Shown one piece after another: positions 25,056 to 32,566 of a stretch of DNA of 64,000 nucleotides (positions are counted from its first letter, which is position 1; the number at the start of each line of letters is the position of its first letter). The position numbers were made by a program, and so were the translations under genes. Source of the stretch: a virus; IMG/VR virus record IMGVR_UViG_3300043419_002186, positions 1 to 64,000 of that record; one strand, 5' to 3'. The notes under the pieces were generated by a model that was not told where the DNA came from, made no database searches, and saw only the letters and a program-made list of their open reading frames with translations.

Positions 25056-26693
25056 GTGCAGATGATGCCGCGACAGCTCGCGGGCCTTGGCGCAGGTCCC
25101 AAGGACGCGCTCAAGCCCGAAGAGCTGCCCAGCGGCATCCTCTTCATCTACCCGCGCTACGTGCTCAAGGTGCTCGGGGACCTCCTCGATGCACCTGAGT
25201 CGCTGGCGCAGATTCAGGCGTGGTCCTACGACCCGCCCGAATGGGTGAAGAAGAAGAACAAGCTCGGTCAGGATTCGTACCGTCTCGCGGCTTTCCTTCG
25301 CACGCGTCTGAACTTCCGAATCCCGAAGAACTGGTTCGACAGTCAAATCGATTCGGACGCTTCGCTCGTCATCGAGGGGAAGCGCAAGTACTCGGATGTC
25401 TCGACCGAGACGCTGGCCGAGTGGGCGACGAACCCGCCGCCTTGGAGGCCTTGGAACCGCGACAGGGACATCACGGCCGTCGTGATGCCCGCGATTCTGT
25501 GGGCGCAGCGCATCGTCTCCGCTCGCGCTGGCTTCGACATCCCGTTCTTCGTGGACAGCTCCATCGAGGAAATCTCCGACGACTTGGTCCGTGCAAACGA
25601 CAAGGACCTTCTCGACTGGGTCGAAGCTCTCTGCAACATGCTCACAAGCTGGGGCATCAGCTCAGCGAATGCAGCGGGCAAAGAGGTTACGAAGCAGGTC
25701 GTCGAGAAGACAGCGACTCAGACGGCGAAAGATGCGGCCCCCGGTCTTTGGGAACAGGCGAAGAAGAAGGCACTTGAAGAGGGGACGAAGGAAGCCAAGC
25801 GCGCCGGAACGGCGCTCATCCGCAAGGGCATCTCCGAGACGGGCGACCTGCTCACGCCCGATGGGGCATCGACCTTCGCGAAGGAGGGTATTCAGTCCGC
25901 TGAAGCAGGTGTCACTTCTGCAGCGCTCGCCTTTGCCTTCGCCTCGACGCCCATCGGATGGGTCTCTCTCGCTGCCATTGCCGCGGCTCCCGTCCTCTGC
26001 TGGGGAGCGAAGAGCTACGCCCTCAAGCTCATCAAGGACAACCTGCGAGACTGGCATCCCGACTTCGTCCCCACGTTCATCGGCAGCGTGTACCAGAAGC
26101 GCTTCGGCATCGTCCCCGGCGCGGATGTCATCTCGAACCTCGACCAGCGCTACTCGGCTCTCATCAGCGCGAACAGCATCGCGAAGGCCGTCGCCTCTCC
26201 CGAGAACGACCCCGCGGTCCTCGCCGCGGTGACGAAGCGGCAGAACGAGATTCAGGCCACCATCACGAAGTCGCTCGACTACTTCGGATGCAAGACGCCG
26301 AACCCTGACCGGGTGGCCGCGTTCGCAGACCGCGCCTTCAACAACTTTTGGTCTCCCGAAGAAATCAACCGGCGCGTCTACAACGAGAAGGCGTGGCTCT
26401 GCAGCGCCAGCTCCATCAAGGAGCTGCGCACCATCGTCATGCGGCCTGCCATCTCCTCTGCCGCTGCCCGCATCACGAAGGCCGTTGCGGCGATGCGCAA
26501 CAGCATCAAGCCCCCCATCGCTCCCGTGACCCCCTCGGGCAAGCCCCCCGTAGGCCCTGTGCCTCCCGCAGGGCCCGCGAAGGGCGGCATCGGGCCCGCG
26601 CTCGCTCTCGCCACTGGCGGCTTCTTCGTCGGCGGCCCTCCCGGTGCTGGCATCGGATTCGTGCTCGGCCTCATGGCCGGAAAGAAGAAGTGA
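25056..26693 (+). CDS. Large virion-associated membrane protein
   Basis: 545 residues from a GTG start (AGGAG upstream). Soluble, Trp-rich N-terminal half; then a hydrophobic pair (about 285-320, AALAFAFASTPIGWVSLAAIAAAPVLCW). A helical domain follows, then a Pro-rich linker (about 495-520) and a final Gly-rich hydrophobic stretch ending LGLMAGKKK. No enzymatic motif such as Walker A is visible, so it is not the packaging ATPase. A near-palindrome lies at 25345-25354. It overlaps the lysin gene start as TGATG. Confidence 0.65.
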   Translation: MQMMPRQLAGLGAGPKDALKPEELPSGILFIYPRYVLKVLGDLLDAPESLAQIQAWSYDPPEWVKKKNKLGQDSYRLAAFLRTRLNFRIPKNWFDSQIDSDASLVIEGKRKYSDVSTETLAEWATNPPPWRPWNRDRDITAVVMPAILWAQRIVSARAGFDIPFFVDSSIEEISDDLVRANDKDLLDWVEALCNMLTSWGISSANAAGKEVTKQVVEKTATQTAKDAAPGLWEQAKKKALEEGTKEAKRAGTALIRKGISETGDLLTPDGASTFAKEGIQSAEAGVTSAALAFAFASTPIGWVSLAAIAAAPVLCWGAKSYALKLIKDNLRDWHPDFVPTFIGSVYQKRFGIVPGADVISNLDQRYSALISANSIAKAVASPENDPAVLAAVTKRQNEIQATITKSLDYFGCKTPNPDRVAAFADRAFNNFWSPEEINRRVYNEKAWLCSASSIKELRTIVMRPAISSAAARITKAVAAMRNSIKPPIAPVTPSGKPPVGPVPPAGPAKGGIGPALALATGGFFVGGPPGAGIGFVLGLMAGKKK

Positions 26694-27493
26694 TGGGACC
26701 GAATCGATTCGCACTTGGATGCTGGGACAAGGACGACGCGCTCGGCTGCACTCCCGAGATGCCGCCACCCGTGCTCGGCAACGCGTTCACCGACAAGCTC
26801 AAGTCCATTCCTCCGAAGGGCTGGCTCGCCATCGGCGGCGCGGCGCTGCTCATCCTGCTCATCGCGAAGCGCAGGACCGTGGCCACTGCCGCTCAGAGCG
26901 TCGCTGAGCGTGCCAAGGAAGCTGCGCAGAGCCTCGTCGGTGCGTTCCTCACCCTCAACGCCATCCGCAAGGCGATGCCGAACGTGAGCCTCGCCAAGGC
27001 GACTTCGCTGCTGCCCGACCTGACGCTCGCGCTGGACGAGGCGAACATCAACACCCCGAAGCGCGTCGCCGCGTTCCTCGCGCAGGTGGGACACGAATCA
27101 GGCGACTTCCGATACATGGAGGAGCTGGCGAGCGGCGCTGCCTACGAGGGACGCAAGGACCTCGGGAACACGCAGCCCGGGGACGGCAAGCGTTTCAAGG
27201 GCCGTGGTCCCATCCAGCTCACGGGGCGCTCGAACTATCGCGCCTTCACGAACGCCATCGGCAAGAAGTACGGCGTGGACTTCGAGAAGAACCCGGAGCT
27301 GGTCGCGGACCCCCGCTGGGGCTTCAAGGCGGCGTCGTGGTTCTGGAACTCGAAGAACCTCAACAGCTACGCGGACAGGGGTGACTTCAACTCCATCACC
27401 TACCGCATCAACGGCGGCTACAACGGGAAGGCCGACCGAGACAAGCGTTATGCTATCGCCTCCGCGGCACTGATGCCGGTGGGCAACGCGTAA
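26693..27493 (+). CDS. Membrane-anchored GH19 (chitinase/lysozyme-like) peptidoglycan hydrolase
   Basis: 266 residues. An N-terminal segment with one membrane helix (about 43-58, GWLAIGGAALLILLIA) leads to a GH19 catalytic domain from about residue 88. GHESGDFRYMEE provides the likely catalytic Glu135 and Glu144. RGPIQLTGRSNY (171-182) and a closing YRINGGYNG are family hallmarks. In phages this family degrades peptidoglycan. Fixed to a membrane and placed among membrane-protein genes, it may be a virion enzyme for entry rather than a free endolysin. A palindrome copy is read as NRF at residues 4-6. Confidence 0.88.
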   Translation: MGPNRFALGCWDKDDALGCTPEMPPPVLGNAFTDKLKSIPPKGWLAIGGAALLILLIAKRRTVATAAQSVAERAKEAAQSLVGAFLTLNAIRKAMPNVSLAKATSLLPDLTLALDEANINTPKRVAAFLAQVGHESGDFRYMEELASGAAYEGRKDLGNTQPGDGKRFKGRGPIQLTGRSNYRAFTNAIGKKYGVDFEKNPELVADPRWGFKAASWFWNSKNLNSYADRGDFNSITYRINGGYNGKADRDKRYAIASAALMPVGNA

Positions 27494-27505
27494 CAGGGGA
27501 AGAGC

Positions 27506-27712
27506 ATGGCAGCACAGGGGCAACCGAAGGTCCTCCAGACGATGAAGTTCAAGACGTCGCAGGAGGCGCAACAGAAGCTGATGCAGCTCGGCGCACGGTT
27601 CCGCATGAGGGACACCGCCACGGGGGGGCTGCTCTACAAGACACCTGCAGGAGTGGTCCTGCGAGTTCGCCAACCTGACGCAGTCGAGGTACTATCGAAC
27701 TGCGTCTGCTGA
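27506..27712 (+). CDS. Hypothetical small protein
   Basis: 68 residues after a GGGGAAGAG ribosome site. A short helix (SQEAQQKLMQLGARFRM) is followed by strands (GGLLYKTPAGVVLRVRQP) and a C-terminal CVC. It could be a small alpha/beta adaptor. No family recognised. It follows the GH19 gene by 12 bases and belongs to the same operon. Confidence 0.55.
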   Translation: MAAQGQPKVLQTMKFKTSQEAQQKLMQLGARFRMRDTATGGLLYKTPAGVVLRVRQPDAVEVLSNCVC

Positions 27713-27726
27713 AACAGGAGTGAGTC

Positions 27727-28311
27727 ATGGCCGAAATGATTGCGATGCTGGGTGGTCTCGGAAGCTCGGGGTGCGTGGGCTGCTCGTCGGGCCGTGCGCT
27801 CTCCATCAACGGGGCCCCGATGACCCCTGAGCAGGAGATGCTGGCCGCTCGCGCGGGCACCATCAGCTCCAGCCAGTACAGCCCCCGCCTCGCGGGCGCG
27901 CCCATGACTCCCTCCATCGCCGCCTACATGGCGCGTCGTGGCGAGATGGCTTCCGCGCAGTACAACCCCAACCTCGCTGGTGCCCCCATGAGCGTCGCAG
28001 AAGAGGCCCGCGCTGCGCGGGCGAACGTCATCGTCTCACAGCAGTACAACCCGAACCTCGCGGGCGTGCCGACCACGGCGCTCTCCGTCGCGGATCAGGT
28101 GCGTGCGAAGGCCATCACCAGCGCTCCGTACTACATGAAGCGCAGCGTCAACCCGTACTCGATGCTGACGAAGGGTCAGGCCGGGACGCTGCAGGGCATG
28201 GGCGACTGGTGGTCCTCGCAGTCCACGACCATGAAGGCCGTCTACGCCACCGCGGGCATCGTTGCCGCTTGGTGGGGCGTCCCGAAGCTCGTTCGCGCGG
28301 TGCGAGGCTAG
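27727..28311 (+). CDS. Repeat protein with C-terminal membrane helix
   Basis: 194 residues. Residues ~33-120 hold three to four repeats of about 28 residues. The unit is G-[AV]-P-[MT]-[TS] ... R-x3-[IM]-x-S-x-QY-[NS]-P-x-LAG; three are clear and a fourth is degenerate. A C-terminal membrane segment (about 166-185, AVYATAGIVAAWWGVPKLV) and a basic end follow. Repeats with QYNPNLAGAP look like short binding motifs that may link the membrane to the shell. Function inferred from the layout. Confidence 0.65.
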   Translation: MAEMIAMLGGLGSSGCVGCSSGRALSINGAPMTPEQEMLAARAGTISSSQYSPRLAGAPMTPSIAAYMARRGEMASAQYNPNLAGAPMSVAEEARAARANVIVSQQYNPNLAGVPTTALSVADQVRAKAITSAPYYMKRSVNPYSMLTKGQAGTLQGMGDWWSSQSTTMKAVYATAGIVAAWWGVPKLVRAVRG

Positions 28312-28313
28312 TC

Positions 28314-28559
28314 ATGTACCGACCCCACGACATCATCGCGAGCGGCTCGCACCGCAAGCCGATGGCCATCGAGGTCATGAGCCTCAACGGCATGCAGCCG
28401 GGGCTCTCGCGTGCTCAGGCCGCGAGCCTCACCGCTGTCACCGTCAACGGCCTCATGGGCCTTGGCGCTGAGCCCGACGAGACGAAGCAGCCTCTGTGGC
28501 CCATCCTCGCTTTCGCCGCTGTCCTCGGCGTCGTCCTTTGGAAGAAGAACCTCTACTGA
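28314..28559 (+). CDS. Small tail-anchored membrane protein
   Basis: 81 residues. A soluble part of ~58 residues is followed by one membrane helix at the C-terminus (WPILAFAAVLGVVLWKKNLY). It begins three bases after the previous stop. It shares the single-late-helix plan of its neighbours. No other signature. Confidence 0.6.
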   Translation: MYRPHDIIASGSHRKPMAIEVMSLNGMQPGLSRAQAASLTAVTVNGLMGLGAEPDETKQPLWPILAFAAVLGVVLWKKNLY

Positions 28560-28569
28560 GGCTGCTGTC

Positions 28570-28830
28570 ATGCCGACCGCGAAGCTGATGGAGCTGCTGT
28601 CTCACCCCATCGCTCTCGACGCCTTCGACTCCCTCTCCAAGGGCTCACACCCTCAGAGCGTTCTCGCGGGCATCGCGTCGGACATGGCAGCACTGAAGAT
28701 TCGTCAGCTCCTCGGCGGCGTCGAGAAGGACGAATCGATTCGCTCGAAGAAGGATGACATCGTGGACGCGGAGTACACCGTCATCGACGTGACCCCCGGC
28801 GTGAAGCGGCGCACCACGAAGGAGAAGTGA
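28570..28830 (+). CDS. Hypothetical protein
   Basis: 86 residues. An N-terminal helix (AKLMELLSHPIALDAFDSL) and a charged C-terminal half containing a palindrome-encoded ESIR (28732-28741). The end (EYTVIDVTPGVKRRTTKEK) resembles the YTVIDV tails seen in small phage proteins of unknown role. No membrane segment. Confidence 0.55.
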   Translation: MPTAKLMELLSHPIALDAFDSLSKGSHPQSVLAGIASDMAALKIRQLLGGVEKDESIRSKKDDIVDAEYTVIDVTPGVKRRTTKEK

Positions 28831-28831
28831 C

Positions 28832-29077
28832 ATGCCCTCGAAGAAGAAGTGCAAGTTCGGCCTGAACAAGCGCACGAAGAAGTGCCTCAAGCACCCGCGC
28901 AAGAAGGCCGCTGGCACTCGCAAGAAGGCTGCTGCTCCGAAGAAGCGCCGAAGCGCGGGCACGATGGACTGGCTCACGAAGGGGCGAAAGCCCGCGCGCG
29001 TCACCCGCAGGGGTGGCATGACGATTCGGGAGTACTCTCCCGAGGACTCGATGAAGGCCATCTACGGCGAGTGGTGA
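28832..29077 (+). CDS. Very basic Lys/Arg protein
   Basis: 81 residues, one base after the previous stop. The first ~45 residues are nearly all Lys, Arg, Ala and two Cys. The end is more normal (GGMTIREYSPEDSMKAIYGEW). The charge suggests DNA or RNA binding, possibly genome condensation in the particle. The related mini-proteins at 20011 and 32032 have the same composition. Confidence 0.6.
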   Translation: MPSKKKCKFGLNKRTKKCLKHPRKKAAGTRKKAAAPKKRRSAGTMDWLTKGRKPARVTRRGGMTIREYSPEDSMKAIYGEW

Positions 29078-29090
29078 GAAGGGGACTCTG

Positions 29091-29375
29091 ATGACTGCGC
29101 GGCTCTACTACATCTTCATGGACGGATGCGGTGCCTGTCAGATGGCGAAGCCCGAGCTGAAGAAGTTCGAGCGCGCTCACCCCGAGGTTCAGGTCGTTCC
29201 CGTGAACCTGCTCACGGTCGGGGACAAGTGGAAGCACGACTGGAAGCCGGAAGCGACTCCCACCTACGTGCTCGAAATCCCGGGGCATGAGCGCACGCGC
29301 TACGAGGGCGCGCTCATGGCGAAGCACATCGAGCAGTTCATCCGAAAGTCGAAGCAGATGATCGGAGCCCAGTGA
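29091..29375 (+). CDS. Thioredoxin/glutaredoxin-fold protein
   Basis: 94 residues with a redox-active CGAC motif at 13-16 (DGCGACQMAKPELKKF), the expected strand and helix order, and the cis-Pro TPTYV near 57. Members of the fold reduce or form disulfides. Several virion proteins nearby carry paired Cys (22905, 29375, 30718), so it may set their disulfide state. It overlaps the next start as TGATG. Confidence 0.85.
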   Translation: MTARLYYIFMDGCGACQMAKPELKKFERAHPEVQVVPVNLLTVGDKWKHDWKPEATPTYVLEIPGHERTRYEGALMAKHIEQFIRKSKQMIGAQ

Positions 29376-30718
29376 TGTTCAAGAAGAAGAAGAGCGCGGG
29401 CCTCGCGGGCGTCGAATCGATTGGCGACGACAAGTACTGCGTGGGCGCCAACCCCGACGCCAAGGTCAACATCTCCGCGGCTCGTTGGGCTCTCGACTTC
29501 CTCGAACGTCGCGCGGAAGAGGACCCGTGGTTCAACGGGACGACGCTCATCTTCCACTCGGGGCAGGTGAACTACACGAAGCATCAGCTCGTCGCTGAGA
29601 AGTTCAACACCTTCGGTCCCCGCGTCTCTCTCAACGAGGACGTCGCTCGCGGCATCGCGTGCACGCCCGCGCTGAACCCTGTCGCTGCTTCGGGCAAGAA
29701 GGGCGTCGCACTCACGCAGACGACCCCGTTCATCTACAAGACGCCGCTGCTCGCGGCGAAGTTCATCGAGGTCTGCGGCGAGAACGGCGAGAAGTGCCGA
29801 GGGCACAAGGACCTTGAGAAGCTCCTGCTGCAGCTTCGCTCGAAGGGAGCGCTTCGACCTGAGCACAAGCGCGCTGGCATGAAGGGCTTCTCCGCTTCCG
29901 TCCCCGCGGGCTTCGTCGGCTGCGACCCGAAGAAGCCGGTCAAGAAGCCCTACGCCGTCGGCTTCGGCACGAAGATTCGCGAGCTGGTGCGTGAGTACGC
30001 GGGAGACCCCAACGCGGTTGCCGTGGACCGTCACATCGCCGCTTGGGTCTGCAAGCACTACGGAACGTCGAGCCCCGAAATCAAGCAAGCGTGCCATGGC
30101 GCGTTCGCTGCGATGAGGCTCGAAGACGAGCAGAAGAAGTACGCGGTGGACTCCAAGAAGTGGAAGTCGCTGCAGAGGAAAATCGACAAAATCGAGGACA
30201 AGACCAGTGCTTCGGTCGGTGCCTACGAGGAGTCGAAGAAGTACTCCATGCTCAAGAGCGTCGTCGCGGACGAGGCCAAGAAGTGCGGCGTCTCTCCCGC
30301 GCTGCTGCAGGTGGGCGCGTGGTTCAAGCAGACCTGCCGCGTCGGCGGGAAGAACGAGATGGTGTGGCTCGGCGCGAAGCGCAAGCTGCGCGAGGACGAA
30401 GACCCCGCGTGCGAGCTGGAGAAGGAAATCGTCGATGCCTGTGCCTCGGACTCGATGATTCACGGCTCCATCGGCTTCTGCGACGCGGACAGGAAGAAGA
30501 AGTTCTGCAACGCGTTCGCCATCCGCAAGGCCAAGATTGCGAAGGGGGAGATTGACCCCGACGCCGTCGGCAAGAAGAAGAGCAGGAGCAGGAAGGGAGC
30601 CAAGAAGGGCTCGAAGAAGGGGAAGGCGCTCAGCGGTCTCTCCTCCTCGGACATGGGCAAGGGCTGCTCCGTCGCCGGTCGCAAGGCTGTCCTCTCGCTC
30701 CTCGACAGGGCCATCTGA
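29375..30718 (+). CDS. Large Cys-containing virion-operon protein
   Basis: 447 residues, start picked by the TGATG overlap. No membrane segment. The middle contains VDRHIAAWVCKHYGTSSPE and, further on, KCGVSPALLQVGAWFKQTC. This arrangement is seen in some small phage proteins of unknown role. The C-terminus is a Lys/Ser/Arg stretch (KKKSRSRKGAKKGSKKGK). Many Cys come in loose pairs. A near-palindrome (29414) falls in codons 14-17. Could be a DNA-contacting core protein; this is inference. Confidence 0.55.
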   Translation: MFKKKKSAGLAGVESIGDDKYCVGANPDAKVNISAARWALDFLERRAEEDPWFNGTTLIFHSGQVNYTKHQLVAEKFNTFGPRVSLNEDVARGIACTPALNPVAASGKKGVALTQTTPFIYKTPLLAAKFIEVCGENGEKCRGHKDLEKLLLQLRSKGALRPEHKRAGMKGFSASVPAGFVGCDPKKPVKKPYAVGFGTKIRELVREYAGDPNAVAVDRHIAAWVCKHYGTSSPEIKQACHGAFAAMRLEDEQKKYAVDSKKWKSLQRKIDKIEDKTSASVGAYEESKKYSMLKSVVADEAKKCGVSPALLQVGAWFKQTCRVGGKNEMVWLGAKRKLREDEDPACELEKEIVDACASDSMIHGSIGFCDADRKKKFCNAFAIRKAKIAKGEIDPDAVGKKKSRSRKGAKKGSKKGKALSGLSSSDMGKGCSVAGRKAVLSLLDRAI

Positions 30719-31062
30719 TGAACCTGCTCCAGCTCATCGTCATTGCCGGAATCGCTGCCGCTGGCGCCGTCAACGTCGTCCGCGCCGTCGTCCCGACGCT
30801 GTGGCTGCTGGTCAAGCCGTTCTCCTGCGACCTCTGCATGTCGTGGTGGTCGTCTCTCGCCGTCACCATCGCTTACGCGACGGTGAGCCCCGTGACAGTG
30901 CTGGAAGCCGCCATCGCAGTCCTCGGCGGGACCGCCCTCTCGCTCATTCTCGTCAAGCTCGTTGGAGTTCTGTCCGAGTCCCGAATCGATTCGCAGGTTG
31001 CCGACTTGGCCGTCTCGGCTGATACTGGCACTGCAGAAGAGGAGTCCTCCCATGTTCGGTAA
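30718..31062 (+). CDS. Polytopic small membrane protein with CxxC-x-SWW motif
   Basis: 114 residues with two to three hydrophobic segments (LIVIAGIAAAGAVNVVRAVV; SLAVTIAYATVSP; AAIAVLGGTALSLILVKLV). The FSCDLCMSWW motif resembles the L-x-C-x-x-C-x-[GS]-x-W signature of DUF1360-type membrane proteins found in phages and bacteria, where the function is unknown. A palindrome (30983-30992) is read as RIDS in the C-terminal tail. TGATG overlap with the previous gene. Confidence 0.6.
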   Translation: MNLLQLIVIAGIAAAGAVNVVRAVVPTLWLLVKPFSCDLCMSWWSSLAVTIAYATVSPVTVLEAAIAVLGGTALSLILVKLVGVLSESRIDSQVADLAVSADTGTAEEESSHVR

Positions 31063-31954
31063 CGTAGACCTCATGCACTCTCTCGCGGGCATCGCGAATC
31101 TCAGCGCTGCCCCAGCGTCCGACAAGGGCTTCGCGTCCGCGGCGAAGCGCCTTCCGAAGGAAGCGAAGGCCGAGTACAAGGCCATCGAGGACCGCCTCAA
31201 GTCCGAGATCGACGCCTTCGAGGAGCGACAGAAGGAAGCGCTGGAAAAGCTCAAGGAGAAGCAGCGCGCCGCGCGCAAGGACTTCTTCCGCGCGTTCCCG
31301 CAAGCCCGCTATCTCTCCCCCGCGGAGCTGAAGAAGGCTCGCGAGGTCGTCAGCGCGTTCCTCCTCGGGAAGGAAGCTGGCAGCGAGGACATGAAGACGG
31401 ACGGTCTCTCGCTCGTCGTGGACGGTGCCGAAGTCGCCCGCCGCAACAGCATCAGCGACCGCTTCATCACCGTGTGCCCCGGAGAGTTCGGTGGCAAGGG
31501 CCGCGCCGAGCGTCGCGCCGCGAACGCCATCCTTGAGATGGTCGGCGCTGGCGTGCAGGTCTACGACCGTGACGGCGCCTCGTTCTTCGGCCCCCACGGC
31601 TCGAAGTCGGGCCGCGTGGTGTCGAGCGCGTGCCATCAGGTCGAGGTCGGCAAGAAGCTGCGCGACAGGGCGATGCAGGAAATCTACGGACCCGCCATCG
31701 GCCCCGTGCGGCAGGAGTCGCGTGCTTCGCTCGACACGGGCGAGGGCATTCAGCTCAACCCGCTCGAAGCCCGCGCCATTGACCTTGAGGCCGAGGGCGT
31801 CGCGATGCGCGAGGGCAACCTCAAGCGTTATGGTCGCAAGCTCCGTGGCCGCAAGGCGTATCGTGCGAAGAAGGCCGCTGCCGCTGCCGAAGCTCGCAAG
31901 GCGGCGAAGAAGCCCGCGAAGAAGAAGGCCTCGAAGAAGAAGGCCAAGAAGTAA
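31052..31954 (+). CDS. Hypothetical protein with coiled coil and Lys/Ala tail
   Basis: 300 residues from ATG 31052 (AGAGGAG upstream; overlaps the previous gene's end). A charged coiled coil (about 35-85) is followed by a mixed domain and a long Lys/Ala tail (last ~40 residues, AKKPAKKKASKKKAKK), like histone-H1-type tails. Suggests contact with DNA or with acidic protein surfaces in the particle. No catalytic signature. Confidence 0.6.
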   Translation: MFGNVDLMHSLAGIANLSAAPASDKGFASAAKRLPKEAKAEYKAIEDRLKSEIDAFEERQKEALEKLKEKQRAARKDFFRAFPQARYLSPAELKKAREVVSAFLLGKEAGSEDMKTDGLSLVVDGAEVARRNSISDRFITVCPGEFGGKGRAERRAANAILEMVGAGVQVYDRDGASFFGPHGSKSGRVVSSACHQVEVGKKLRDRAMQEIYGPAIGPVRQESRASLDTGEGIQLNPLEARAIDLEAEGVAMREGNLKRYGRKLRGRKAYRAKKAAAAAEARKAAKKPAKKKASKKKAKK

Positions 31955-32031
31955 GCTGAATCGATTCGGGCGTTTGCGCCCATAACCGCGCCCCGTCGGG
32001 CGCAAGTACCCGAAAGGGAAGGAGCACGAAC

Positions 32032-32142
32032 ATGGCGATGAAGATGTGTCAGGTCAAGAAGGGCAAGAAGACGGTCACCAAGAAGGGCTGGCGTATCGCC
32101 AAGGGTGGCCGCTGCGTCAAGGCCAAGAAGCACAAGAAGTAA
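32032..32142 (+). CDS. Lys-rich mini-protein
   Basis: 36 residues, over a third Lys, with two Cys (MAMKMCQVKKGKKTVTKKGW ... GGRCVKAKKHKK). The start has AAGGAG eight bases upstream and the gene is followed directly by a strong terminator. It is likely real because of the ribosome site and the sibling basic proteins at 20011 and 28832. Probable nucleic-acid-binding or condensing peptide. Confidence 0.6.
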   Translation: MAMKMCQVKKGKKTVTKKGWRIAKGGRCVKAKKHKK

Positions 32143-32192
32143 GAACTCCGCGCCGACCCCCCGGCGCACGTCCCGCCACCCCTCGGGACATT

Positions 32193-32233
32193 CGAAGGCC
32201 CGCTCTCCTCACGGAGGCGGGCCTTCGTCTTTT
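32193..32233 (+). terminator. Strong rho-independent terminator ending the late operon
   Basis: An 11-bp GC-rich stem (CGAAGGCCCGC with GCGGGCCTTCG), extended inside by CTCC/GGAG, is followed by TCTTTT. It separates the rightward late genes (ending 32142) from the leftward genes (ending 32250). Confidence 0.9.
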
Positions 32234-32249
32234 CCCGCTGCACTCTCGG

Positions 32250-32564
32250 TTACTTCTCGCGCCTCGGGGTCGTGTCGAGAGGCCTCGATTCGTAGCCCTC
32301 GGGGTGGCTCGCGAAGGGCGCGTCATGCCACCAGTAGCGCATGCGCCGCATGACGGGGCGACCGCTCTCCGAGAAGACCCACTCGTAGGCTCGGCCAAGG
32401 TAGCCGCGCTCGAAGAGGGACAGGAGCGAGTGCTGGACGCTGCGAGGGGACGCGGAGGGGTTCTGCTCCAGCACGGCAGTGAGCGCGTCTTCCGAGAGGA
32501 AGCCCTCGGGATGCGCAACGGCGTAGGCCTCGATGGCGGGGACGGTTCGGTTCGGACGTGCCAT
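32250..32564 (-). CDS. Small protein, possible winged-helix
   Basis: 104 residues. The N-terminal 65 residues form a helix-turn-helix-like pattern (GFLSEDALTAVLEQNPSASPRSVQHSLLSLFERGYLGRA cut here into two visible helices and a wing-like turn). The C-terminal part is Arg/Trp-rich. It is the last gene of the leftward block, two bases after the integrase stop. It might regulate excision or late genes; this is a guess from fold impression and position. Confidence 0.5.
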   Translation of the reverse strand: MARPNRTVPAIEAYAVAHPEGFLSEDALTAVLEQNPSASPRSVQHSLLSLFERGYLGRAYEWVFSESGRPVMRRMRYWWHDAPFASHPEGYESRPLDTTPRREK

Positions 32565-32566
32565 CT

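Larger units (their letters stand above)
647..31967. repeat. Iterated palindrome GAATCGATTC, left half (17 perfect copies)
   Basis: Perfect 10-bp copies start at 647, 2175, 3226, 4064, 5170, 7899, 11267, 17855, 19434, 19991, 20803, 21549, 23147, 26701, 28732, 30983 and 31958. One-mismatch copies start at 14102, 18757, 24924, 25345 and 29414. Flanks are often C on the left and G on the right. Seven lie in genes, ten between genes. Confidence 0.95.

Noticed and set aside
21627-25346. A 1239-codon minus-strand open frame
   Set aside because: It runs antisense to five good genes, is Arg/Ala/Val/Leu-biased noise and lacks a ribosome site; long antisense frames are expected at this G+C and codon use.
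25056-26693. Packaging ATPase in the late cluster
   Set aside because: No Walker A or B motif; hydrophobic segments and Pro-rich linker instead fit a membrane protein.
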